DNA from: Sipunculus nudus
Lineage: Eukaryota; Annelida; Sipuncula; Golfingiida; Sipunculidae
NCBI GenBank assembly: GCA_026874595.1
Contig: CM049308.1
Location: forward strand, 17,358,001 to 17,422,000
Reading direction: 5' to 3'
Length of the DNA stretch: 64,000 nucleotides
Made by a program: the position numbers and the translations under genes. Positions 35,150-45,721 of this stretch are shown here, piece after piece (the first letter of the stretch is position 1; each line of letters begins with the position of its first letter). The notes under the pieces are model-generated. The model ran no database searches and was not told the origin of the DNA. It saw nothing but the letters and a program-made list of their open reading frames with translations.

Positions 35150-35890
35150 GAACCCGAGAACATGCACCAATTACAAAAAAAGTCACTACTGAAATATTAG
35201 CATGGGTGCACACAACACAAAAATGATTTTAGGTGGCGCTATCAGTCTTGAGTACGAGCAAGCCATCAAATATGTATGGACTTGAACAATTTCAGGCAGA
35301 TACTTCAAACCCCTTTTCGGCTATGTGCACCGATTAGAAAAAATAATTGTAGGTGGCGCCACAAATCTTCTATACAACTATTCCAGATGTATCGACATAT
35401 CGAATAACTTCAGGCTGATATGTCAAATCACTTCTGAGGAATAAGCAGGAGCATACAATGCAAAATTACTGTAGGTGGCGCTGCCTTCTTGCATACGATA
35501 TATACATATGGCCAATTTCAGGCTGATATATCAAATACCTTAAATATTGATTGATGCAGTGGGCACCACTAATACCCGAAAAAAACTGGAGAGAATTGTT
35601 GGAGAGAAGAGTTTCAGAGATTATTTTTGTGAAGTATTGAGCAATTTGGCAATACAGTTTCGATGAAGATTTTTAAATATTTTAGCTTTTTCTTTATAAA
35701 ATATAATTAAATGCAGATAGCAAAAAATAAGGAAAATCCGATAGAGCTGTTTAGATGACTAATTTTTGGGATAAAATTGTTGATGCTAGCTTCAACCGTT
35801 TTTGAGATAGCATGGGTAAACGTACGGAAGACGGCGGACGGACGACGCTGCGCCATCGCATAAGCTCACAGGTTTGCTAAAAAAATTCTG
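35150..35890 (+). repeat. Second pearl-like family with about 120-bp core units
   Basis: Three units spaced about 120 bases apart contain 'taggtggcgc' (near 35231, 35350 and 35472) and 'caatttcaggc(a/t)gata'. They are followed by a GACGG-type stretch (about 35830-35850) and the terminal sequence 'cgcataagctcacaggtttgctaaaa'. The layout (cores, tetranucleotide tract, terminal stem) parallels the family at 3.67, 22.9 and 41.3 kb but the core sequence is different. Confidence 0.5.
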
Positions 35891-37840
35891 AGGTGTTTAT
35901 TTTTCTCATACTAGTAATATTCATCTTGAAGAAATGTTATAAGATTAAACATTAGTTTTTATATCAACTTTAAGATGTGACTTTGACACTGTTTTGTAAA
36001 CTTAAACCTATGTTAAGGACTTTTAAATGAAAGATAAAGTGAAGTTTATACAAGGGATATCATTTTGGTTTTGTAAGAAATACATAATCGATGTTTTGCC
36101 CCTGACTTGATTAGTTGTTTGGCTTAGGGTGTAGTGACAAAAACGAACGCTTAGATATATATTGCTTTATGCCAGCATCATTGGCCTAGCCATCTGAATC
36201 CGGAATAATTGAAAACTTTTATCCCACCGCATCAGTGATGTAGGACTCGAGCCAGGGCTTGCCCGGACGTATAGGCTTAATCACCAATAAATCATGTTGA
36301 ATTTACATGAAATGAACTTCTTCCCTTTCAAATTAATTGGTACCTGCCAAACTATCACCTGAATCCGTAGGCTTACTCCTGTACCCGAGTGTTAAAACAA
36401 GTGAACCGGGCGTGATCACAGGCGTCAACATAAACTCAGTGCGTCTATCGCCCTGGCCATAACACATGTCAATCACGAGATGCGCTGACTAGCACGGATA
36501 CCTGTACTGAGCCCGTGTTGATCTAAAAAATTATCATTGGTAGTGTCAACAATTGTAACTACTAATTTTGAACTCGAGTGGGTTAGCAGAAAGGTGTGTG
36601 CACAAACTGTTACATAAAGAAGAAATCCCAGACTTCTTCTGCGAAAAGCCGTAGCTAAAAGTTTCATAGCATTTCCACTTGGTTTGGCCAAGTCTGCTAT
36701 TCCAGCTATTAATTCATATTAATTTTATTTTAATATACATGTATAAATCTAATTCTCTGAATAGCACGGGGATGATAACATTGGCCATTTCATGTTGCAA
36801 AACAGCTTAAATGACGTTCCTTGTCGCGTATAGTGTATGGTTAGGACAATTACCTGTGAAAGGTCATGGGACATGTGGAAAGTAGATATCGGATATCCAA
36901 ATAAACCACGAGGCAGACAGATTAACCATTTTTAGCCTGACCCCCTAAGCCCCGACCTGGATCCGTTTCTGAATAATAACATACGGTAAATGGTTGTTAT
37001 TCTATTTGTTTTCGTCTCATATTTGTTTACCATAATTCTTCTTTGTATCTATTGAAGTATTTCATGTTTCAGATTTAAAAAAAAATACAAATCTTAAACG
37101 GCCGCCGACTTATAATTAATCGTTTACCTGTCAACAACACTTTGTCCATATATAAAAAGGTCACTATCAAAGATCAATAATATCAACGGTCTTCATTTGA
37201 AGGGCTGTTTTTCAGTTATGTTTATTTTCAAGGCTACCCTTGTCACCAGACCATTTACAGCTAAAACTGATTAACGGACTAAAAGAAAAGACATCAACGT
37301 GTCAAATAAAAAAATAAATTTTGAATATGTATACCCTAACCGCATCTTGCAGTGTGGCAAAATTGTTTGCCAACCCCTCAATTTGGCCTTGTCAAACAGA
37401 ATAGAAAAACGATCTCACATTTCTTGCATTTATCCATCATCCACTGTGAAACGATTAGACTTAGACAAACTTCAACTTTTCAAAGGCTTTATCATACACC
37501 ATAGATCAAATCAGTAGACACAAGGATCTTGGACAAGGGTTAGGATTTCATGATATTGGACAAGCCTGCTGACGTTTAATCGGTGACTCAGCCACCCATT
37601 AGTATATCGCTTTTTTTCTGAGATAAGCTTAATTATTCTTTATTCTTCGATAGTCTTAATTAATGATGTTCTTAGTAATATATAAATATATATATCAATA
37701 ATGAAGTTTGGATAAAGGTTCACTAACACTAGGAGAAGAAGTTCATTTTTATTGAAATAATAAATAAAAACCTAGAGAAGTAATGAAAAAAGCAATGCCC
37801 TTAGCCTTCTCGTTACATCTAACTGCACATAAATACAATT
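35891..37840. other. Spacer of the inverted repeat, last part
   Basis: AT-rich sequence with only short unsupported open frames. Nothing explains the long inverted arms on either side. Confidence 0.4.
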
Positions 37841-39766
37841 CTCATACAGTATCCTTATTTTCTCTATTATGCTTTGAATACATGTTGTTTTTTTATAAAT
37901 CATGTGTCTTTTGGTTTAAAGCAGGTATCCAACCGATATTATTAAAGCTATATAAACAATTATCAAGATCCAAAGTACACACCATATAGCAGAATAATAA
38001 ACTTAATTAATAATTTAAATTACTAATGTATTATCCACTGGAAATAAAGTTGCACGAGGGGATATAGGAAGGCTTCGTCCGTGCCTACGTTCGACCGTGC
38101 GTCCTTCAGTACTCGCGCCTGTCAACCCGCCCGTAATATAATCATTGGTGTGTGGACGCATTGAAAGCCAATCTATAAAACAATATGAGGCCTTAAGTTC
38201 AAGGTCATGGCTACAGGACCTACTTCTATCAAAATACTTGTGGTTGCTTGTAAAGCATGTTACGCCATCAAATGATATCACATCCATACGTGGAATATTT
38301 TGCGTCTTCATTTGGTATATGGTGATCCCCTCCGTTTTTCTCAGTTGTCCCCTGTGTTTTCACACTGTCCGGTAGCTCATTGTCTGCGCAGGTCACGGTC
38401 TCTGCATTTGTCCTGCCTGGCGACACCAGGGATTTTGACCGTGGCCTTGCGCAGAACACCTCATGCACGTGCCCGGAGTGGACGTGTGCACTGTGTATTA
38501 CCGGCAGTCCTTTGTCTTTGCAGGTACGTTTAATTATATCTAAATATGTATTGAAATATCGGTGTGAATAAGCAGTATTCCTTTATATAACATTATAGGG
38601 TTTATCCTAAATATTCCTGTTTTCCGTACATGTATGGTGTCTCACGTGATAATATATCTGGAATAACTATAATATAAAGTGTGTCCTAGCTAGGCATCCA
38701 CGTACTATCCTATAATTGTGTAATGTAAGAATATTAACTGCTCTTACCGTATTACGTAAAATATATTAGTGTTTATTAAGATATATATGGCAGAACACCT
38801 CATGCACGTGCCCGGAGTGGACATGTGCACTGTGTATTACCGGCAGTCCTTTGTCTTTGCAGGTACGTTTAATTATATCTAAATATGTATTGAAATATCG
38901 GTGTGAATAAGCAGTATTCCTTAATATAACATTATAGGGTTTATCCTGAATATTCCTGTTTTCCGTACATGTATGGTGTCTCACGTGATAATATCTCTGG
39001 AATAACTATAATATAAAGTGTGTCCTAGGCATCCACGTACTATCCTATAATTGTGTACCGTAAGAATATTAACTGCTCTTACCGTATTACTTAAAATGTA
39101 TTAGTGTTTATTATGATATATATGGCAGAACACCTCATGCACGTGCCCGGAGTGGACGTGTGCACTGTGTATTACCGGCAGTCCTTTGTCTTTGCAGGTC
39201 AGACCTGCACCGCACTGTGTACATATATACACCGAGGAAATGAAAGAATTGGTGTGTTGTCCGCTTTCGTTATGTTCTTCTAACAAGAACTCCGTCGCTT
39301 GGCAATGACAGTCCATAATGATAAGCCCGGCGTAACAAGCTTATTTTTTGTTTCCATGTGGTTGTAGTGATGTAGTCCACACAATCCGAATCCGAATGTA
39401 AGTCCTAATCCAGGCCGCTCGAGTCCGAGTCCGAGTCCTTGAAGTCACCTTCTTCCAGTCCGAGTCATTTGTAACTCGAGTCCGAGTCTAAAACAAATAT
39501 TCTAATTTAAAAATATGTAAAAGGGATATTTTAGATGATCATGCAAATTTTTGTAAGTTTACAAGTGCCCTTTACTTGAACGGTTAATTACGTTTAGCTT
39601 TTGATGCAGAGCTTGATAGGTATAATCTAATTTTCTTAGTAATACTCTGTATTAAGTTCACCCATGTGCACAGTTTATGCCTATATAATACGTGACAGAG
39701 TTTATCTTTTCTAGTTGACTTGAGATGGACTCGCCTGATTTCTCGAGTCCTCTTGTCTGAGTACAA
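37841..39766 (-). repeat. Long inverted repeat, right arm, interrupted
   Basis: This is the inverse of 32349-33189. The arm is continuous from 37841 to 38257 and from 39338 to 39766. Between them lies the LTR-like element at 38258-39337. Beyond 39766 the GAGTCC-rich family sequence continues to about 39840, whereas the left arm is cut at the LINE junction, so the right arm is the more complete one. Confidence 0.8.
38258..39337. mobile_element. LTR-like insertion with 2.2 tandem copies of a 337-bp unit
   Basis: The element begins TGTTACGCC and ends GGCGTAACA. It interrupts the right arm at a site that is intact in the left arm. The flanks are AGCA (38254-38257) and AGCT (39338-39341); the empty site reads AGCT, so one duplicate has changed by a base. 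The interior has a unit starting gcagaacacctcatgcacgt at 38451, 38790 and 39125 (periods 339 and 335), the last copy partial. It is probably a solo LTR enlarged by tandem duplication. There is no retrotransposon coding sequence. Confidence 0.6.
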
Positions 39767-39839
39767 GCCCGAGTCCATGAAGTCAGTATCCTTAAAGCCT
39801 GGCCCCAAGTCCAGACTCGAGTTCAAGATGTCGGAGACA

Positions 39840-40860
39840 TTACACTTCCACCAGGATGACCCACAGCCTGCCGATCGATAACTCTATTGCAATAATTGTT
39901 TATGGTAATTCCGATTACCTCTAAAATTTAATGGAATATTCCTTGGGTAATTTCCTTATCCTCCACAACATTTCTACGAAATCAGTTCAGAAATCTTTAC
40001 GAAAATTTTCTGACAGACAAACAGAGGGTAGAGAATTACACAATTTGCCAAATGGCGGAGGTTTAATAAATGACAAAGTCCCCATGCCCCGGTGATCTTA
40101 TGGAAATTTTTTCTGGAAGGACAAAAGCTTTTTAAAGTTGAATGCATGTATTGCAGGACTGTGTGCATTTATATGTTTGAAGTAAGAATATTTAGTAGAA
40201 CTGGTAAAATAATCCTTGTTTATGTTGATCCATTTGTAAATAATGCACAATAACCCTATGACCCAAAGATGCAGCATTCAGATGCATCAAGACAACATGG
40301 CCAGCATTTTTTTTCAAGAAACATTCCCAACTAAAAATCTGCATTCTGATGAATGCAAGCCTCCTCCATTCACTTATTTGGTACATATTTTGAGGTTTAT
40401 TCCTGCATTAATGGCCTGTAGATTTGTGAATATTCCTTACTGATGACTTTTCAGAGCCGGATCCACATCAAAATCTTAATGATTCTTGTTCCATGCCCGA
40501 AAGCCCTGGAAATTTCATTAGATTGTGCTCATGATTGCGTGATCTATATAATAAACAAACACGCGCACACACTCTAAACACACATACGAGAATGAACGCA
40601 TACTCTCATAGGAGAGGCAAGTATAATTACAATGGTGGGTGGATATAGTCATGAATGTGTTACAGACGTCGCCATGAATAATGCAGTGCGTGGTGCGTTA
40701 TGATGAACCATCATTTAATTAGAAAAGTTCCCCCCCCCCCCAAAAAAAAGAAAAGGGTAACGTTGTTATCCTATATCACGAAACTGTCAAAATGCCCTAG
40801 CAATTAATTATGCTTCGTGCCAAGAGCCTGTAAACAGGATAATTAGTTCTGTCACTAACC
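39840..40860. other. No gene seen; a decayed repeat tail at about 40430-40610
   Basis: The stretch at about 40487-40600 (cccgaaagccctggaaatttcatta... then aacaaacacgcgcacac) resembles that at about 54082-54165 (cccgaaatgctctgaaaatttcatgag... aacaaacacacacac). These look like the 3' tails of the same retroelement family. A poly-C run lies at about 40730-40741. Confidence 0.4.
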
Positions 40861-40884
40861 TCAATCTAACAATGCTGACAATGA

Positions 40885-41000
40885 CAATATGCAGTTTGAA
40901 TTTTTGACAACAATTTACAATTTATTAATGAAAACCATAGAAAAGCTAGAAGAACCTACCAATCTTATTTTGGGTGGGAATTTTAATACACATGTAGTGC
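40885..41000 (+). pseudogene. Fragment of a LINE endonuclease
   Basis: About 37 residues including NLILGGNFNTHV, which matches the GDFN-centred strand of LINE apurinic endonucleases with Asn in place of the catalytic Asp. There are no neighbouring endonuclease motifs, so this is a short relic. Confidence 0.35.
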
Positions 41001-41309
41001 ACAGAAGACGAGACGCAAATAGTGCACAGGTGGCTGGGATTTGGTGCGCCTGTACCGCGGTCACTCGGGTCAATGTTGAACAAACAATTTAGCTCCGCCC
41101 GACCCGAGCCTAACAAAGTCTTTGTCAAAGAATTAATCAGCCGTGACTGCCACGTACCGGCCGATACATCGGCTGATATAGTTGTAACGTCAGATGCATC
41201 GGCTATTAGTTATAACACCCGATCACACCACGTTCACAGAAAACGTAAACCATCACTTGATCGGAGGAAAAATGAAACTGACCATCCACTTGAAGGTTTT
41301 TAACTTTTT

Positions 41310-43450
41310 TTTTTAATCTAGGCGGTAGTCATATGTGGCGCCTGTAAAACCCATATTCTTCCAGCTATTGGGCCCCGACGTACCCCCCCCCCCCCCAGAA
41401 TAATGGCAATTTCATACAAAAGCTCAAGTATCTGAACAACTTATGCATTGATCACCATGATTTTTTTTTGCATGGATATTGAACATGGAGTGTTTCATCA
41501 GTTTCTGCAGACTGGTAGCGCAACCTGTATTTTTTCGATTTTTAACTTTTCTTTTCTCTATTTTTGAGATATTTAAAGATTGGTCATCTGTTAACAGGGC
41601 ACAAATTGTAACCGCTAGACCAAGAATCTTCTTACTTGACATCCGAAGAGGTCCATGAAAAATCTCCTGGAAACCCTGAAATTAGCTCTCTGTTACCCAT
41701 ATTCTTCGAGGTATGGGGCTCCAAAGTACCCCCCAGAATAATGGCAATTTCATACAAAAGCTCAAGTATCTGAACAACTTATGCATTGATCACCATGATT
41801 TTATTTTGCATGGATATTGAACATGGAGTGTTTCCTCAGTTTCTGCAGACTGGTGGCGCTACCTGTATTTTTTTATTTTTTTTTTTTTTATGATTTTTTT
41901 TCTATTTTTTAGACCTTTAAAGATGCAGTCATCTGTTAACAGGGCATAAATTGTAACCGCTTGACCTAGAATCTTCTTACTTAAAAACCTGAGAGGTCAA
42001 TGTAAAACCTCTTTGGAAACCTTAAATAAAGTCTCTGTTACATATATTCTTCCAGCTATGGGGCTATGAAATACCCCCCCGAACAGCTGAAAATTTCATA
42101 GAAAAGCTCAAGTATCTGAACACTAATGGATTGATCACCATGATTTTTTGCATGGATATGATCATGGAGTGTTTCATCAGTTTCTGCAGACTGGTGGCGC
42201 CACCTGTATTTTTTTCAATTTTTAACGATTTTTTTCTCTATTTTTGAGACCTTTATAGATGCGGTCATCTGTAAACAGGTCACAAATCGTAACCGCTAGA
42301 TCTAGAATCTTCTTACTTGATATCCGGAGAGGTCCATGAAAAATCTTCTTGGAAATCTGAAATAAGGTCTCTGTTACCAATATTCTTCCAGCAATGGGGC
42401 TCCAAATTACCCCCCAGAATAATGAAAAATTTAATACAAAAACTCAAGTAGCTGATCAACTAATACATTGATCACCATGATTCTTTGCATGGATATTGAT
42501 CGTGGAGTGTTTAATCAGTTTCTACAGACTGGTGGCGCAACCTGCAATTTTTCGATTTTTTACATTTCTTTCTCTCTATTTTTGAGACCTTTAAAGATGC
42601 AGTCATCTGTTAACAGGGCCCAAATCGTAACCATTGGACCTGGAATTTTTTTTTTGACATTCAGGGAGGTCTCCTTGGAAACCTTTGATTAGGTCTCTGT
42701 TACCCATATTCTCTGAACTATGGGGCTCAGAAGTACACCCCAGATTAATGAAAATTTGAACAAAAGCTCAAGTATCTGAACAACTAATGCATTGATCACC
42801 ATGATTCTTTGCATGGATATGTTTCATCAGTCTGCAGGTTGGTTGCGATACCTGTATATTTTTTTAAAGATTTTTTTCTCTATTTTTGAGACCTTTAAAG
42901 ATGTGGTCATCTGTTAACAGGACATTTATCGTAATGACTTGACCTAGAATCTTGTATATTTTGACAAGAAAAATCTCCTAGAATCTTTCAATTTGACATA
43001 ATAGAAGATTCATGAACTTCTCCAAGGTAACCTGAAATTACGTCATTCTTACCCATACCATTTGAGCTATGGCGCTAAAAAGTGTCCTCAAAACAATTAA
43101 AAGTTTTAAACAAAAGCAGGGCACACATAATAAAAATTGGACCTAGAATCTTCCAATTTGACACCCAGGGGGGTCCATAAAAAGTCTCCTTGCAAAATTG
43201 AAATTATAGGTATCTATAACTGATATTTTCCAACTTAGGCGGCAAGTTTGAGCACCCCATAAATAATGCAAAATACATAAAAATGTGAGATTCCTCAGGA
43301 GTGGGTAAAAGGAATGTCCTAAATTTGGTGTGCTTATGCATTTTAATGAACTTAAGTTAACTTGCATGAATGATGGTGCCACCTACATTATCTTAATTAG
43401 TTCCCTATGCAAGGACATATTGTCAACATGTCAGTCGGCTGAGCGTCATG
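41310..43450 (-). repeat. Pearl-like tandem-core repeat element, copy 3 (inverted)
   Basis: Five or so core units of about 330 bases run on the minus strand, each marked by 'ggtctctgttac(c)catattctt' on the plus strand (near 41685, 42025, 42368 and 42695). They carry GGTGGCGCCACC at 42193-42204 and variants elsewhere. The flank at 43420-43455 (catgtcagtcggctgagcgtcatgacccatgggtcac) is the inverse of the copy-1 left flank at about 3690-3725. The microsatellite and terminal stem are missing at the 41.3-kb side, so the copy is truncated there. Confidence 0.65.
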
Positions 43451-43553
43451 ACCCATGGGTCACTTGTTACAAATGTATTCGAATACGAATGCGAATACTG
43501 AAAATACCTGTATTCGAATACAATGAAAACTACTGAATACGAATACCCAGTGT

Positions 43554-43555
<2 letters not shown>

Positions 43556-43606
<51 letters not shown>
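43556..43606. repeat. (AT)n array
   Basis: Pure AT run. It is preceded by a TATTCGAATAC-rich stretch (43465-43545). Confidence 0.95.
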
Positions 43607-43608
<2 letters not shown>

Positions 43609-44000
43609 CAATATCCGGTCGGTGGCCTTACCACTTGGCTAAACCCGACTCCCTCCCCCTCTGTGTAATTGCACACTTTTATAGGAACCAGCGAAGTGAC
43701 GTCATGATAATGACGTCATTGTCTGACCCACTACATGTGTCGGCACGGCGACATTGCATGCAGCAGGGAAAACTAATGGCCTAATATGGTGTGCTGCATA
43801 TATCATATTTAGATGTATGAAAAGCCATGCTGGTTCATTGTTTACAGATGGAAATGGTATACATAAAAAAGTCGATTAACTGACGGTGGGAATCGAACCC
43901 ACGATCTTCCGATTTCCGGTCGGTGGGTTTACCACTTGGCTACGCCAGATTCCCTTCCCCTCTGTGTATTTGCACACTTATAGGAACCAGCGAAGTGAAG
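43607..44000 (-). mobile_element. tRNA-derived SINE, tandem units
   Basis: On the minus strand the segment at about 43875-43950 reads as a near-complete tRNA. It has GGCGTAGCCAAGTGGTAAAC (box A, D arm), a CCGACCGGAAATCGG anticodon-side stem and GATCGTGGGTTCGATTCCC (box B, T arm). The body carries TGACGTCA at 43697-43704 and 43711-43718, as in the SINE at 12.9 kb. The line tctgtgta.ttgcacactt...aggaaccagcgaagtga appears at both about 43660 and 43960, so a second unit is partly present at each side. Confidence 0.62.
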
Positions 44001-44126
44001 GCAAGGCGACTATATGAATATATCTATATGTATTTAAACAGATATATATTTGTACATTCGTATGAACATAAAGGTATATGTACAGTTGTATATAGTCATC
44101 ATTGTTAGCAAAAACTGTATATGACA

Positions 44127-44130
<4 letters not shown>

Positions 44131-44193
<63 letters not shown>
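44131..44193. repeat. (AT)n array
   Basis: Pure AT run, probably the tail-side boundary of the SINE cluster. Confidence 0.95.
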
Positions 44194-44197
<4 letters not shown>

Positions 44198-44199
44198 AA

Positions 44200-45423
44200 T
44201 TTATATGTATTTTTGTGTGGGGGAACAATACACTTAGTAAATGAAGAATATGCAAGTTTGGAAAAGTGTTTGATATAAAGATATATATCGCCTGTCGCCT
44301 GCATCACCATATTGCCCCCCCCCCCCAACACACACACAGAGACAGAGTTCTGTCATTAAGTCAAATAAACATTAAGAGCGCCATCTAAGATCAAGTTTAA
44401 TGACATAACTAGTAATCCTGTAAGCTTTTGACACTAACTCAGTTAATTGCTAGCGCGTTTTGACTATCTAGTGATTTGTGATAACAGTTGCGTCACCTCT
44501 TTCAACGTTTTTTTGGACCTCTTTAATTTTATGAAACATTCCGCAGAGCGCATCAAGCACTGCAATTCTTTGAACGTATGTAACACTTCGATGTATAAAT
44601 CCTTCAACACAGTTTTTAATTTATTTATGCGTTCATTCTCGTGTGTCTGTGTATGTGTACGTGCGAGCATGGGTTTGTTCACAACATTACACACCCAGTC
44701 ATGAGCGCAAACTATCAGGGCAAAATATCATAATATCGGGTGATCGGGAATGGACTATCGGGAATGGACCAATTAAGAAGAATCGATGAGATTTAAGTGT
44801 GGATCCGGCACATGTTTCGGCTCGAGGAATATTCACAAATCTAGACTCAGTTATGCAGAAATGAATCTGAAGGTATGAGCAGAAGTAGTGAATGGCGGAG
44901 CCTTGCATTCATTAGATTTATAGTCGGAAATGACTTTTGTACACCAGCAATAGCCATGTTGTCTTGAGGCGCCAGCAGCTGCATCTTCGGGTCGGAGAGT
45001 TATTATGAACTTTACAAAAAATTGAGAACCTTGTCACATATCTATAAAAGGATACAAGTAAACGCAGATAATTAAAATATTAATTTACTGGCTCTGCCTA
45101 ATATTAAAATCATATTTCATACTTATAAACGCATATTGTTCAGCCATACATGTATTCAAATGTTTAAAAAACTTTTTTTTTCTTCTAGATAAATGTTCCA
45201 GGTTTCCACCACCCTAAACTTTCCTGATAACGACGGTGGAAACATTTTAAAATGACTTTCTCATTTCTCCACGACGTACATAAAATCTTTCCGACCTTTC
45301 AAGATGTATTTAACTCTATCAGTATAGGATGGACCTGTGCCTACACCTTTGTCATTGTAACCAAATGCATATTCCATCGAAATCTTTACTCTGTTGGTAG
45401 GGGACCGAAATTTGAAAGATAGA
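44200..45423. other. No gene seen
   Basis: This is left-flank sequence of the DIRS element. It contains a short poly-C tract near 44317 and otherwise nothing I can support. Confidence 0.4.
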
Positions 45424-45602
45424 GGTTTTATTACGTAAACATAATTGTGAACTGTTTCTGTATTAATGAGAATTTTCTCTGTTAAAGTTTATACGCCAGA
45501 GTAAGCCAACCGAAAATTTTCCCTTATTGGGCCTATTATCGCCAATCCCGCCTCGTTCCCGTGTATCTAGGTCACACTTCCGTTACCCATAATCACATTT
45601 TC
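45424..45602 (+). repeat. DIRS left end and inverted terminal repeat
   Basis: From about 45448 to 45602 the sequence is the near-perfect inverse of 50883-51041 (for example gaattttctctgttaaag and ccaaccgaaaattttccc). The outer 24 or so bases (ggttttattacgtaaacata) are unique to this end and are matched only by the internal complementary region. Confidence 0.88.
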
Positions 45603-45721
45603 TTCTGGCGTTCGCCATGATGGACGTGTGATCCCGCACTGCGAGATTCGTCCACTGTTGGGTTTGTACAAATGATTTTGCCAACTGAACTGTAAGTTGT
45701 GTTTCTTTTCCCTTGCCCGCC

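Noticed and set aside
41310-43450. CRISPR-like or satellite centromeric array
   Set aside because: Units are long, diverged and bounded by dispersed-element flanks; there are no short identical repeats with unique spacers and the organism is eukaryotic.
43875-43950. A functional tRNA gene
   Set aside because: It has good box A and box B and partial cloverleaf pairing, but the acceptor stem is imperfect and it is joined to a SINE body found elsewhere with another head.
43978-44337. 119-codon minus-strand frame
   Set aside because: It spans an (AT)n array and a SINE edge; no motif or splice support.
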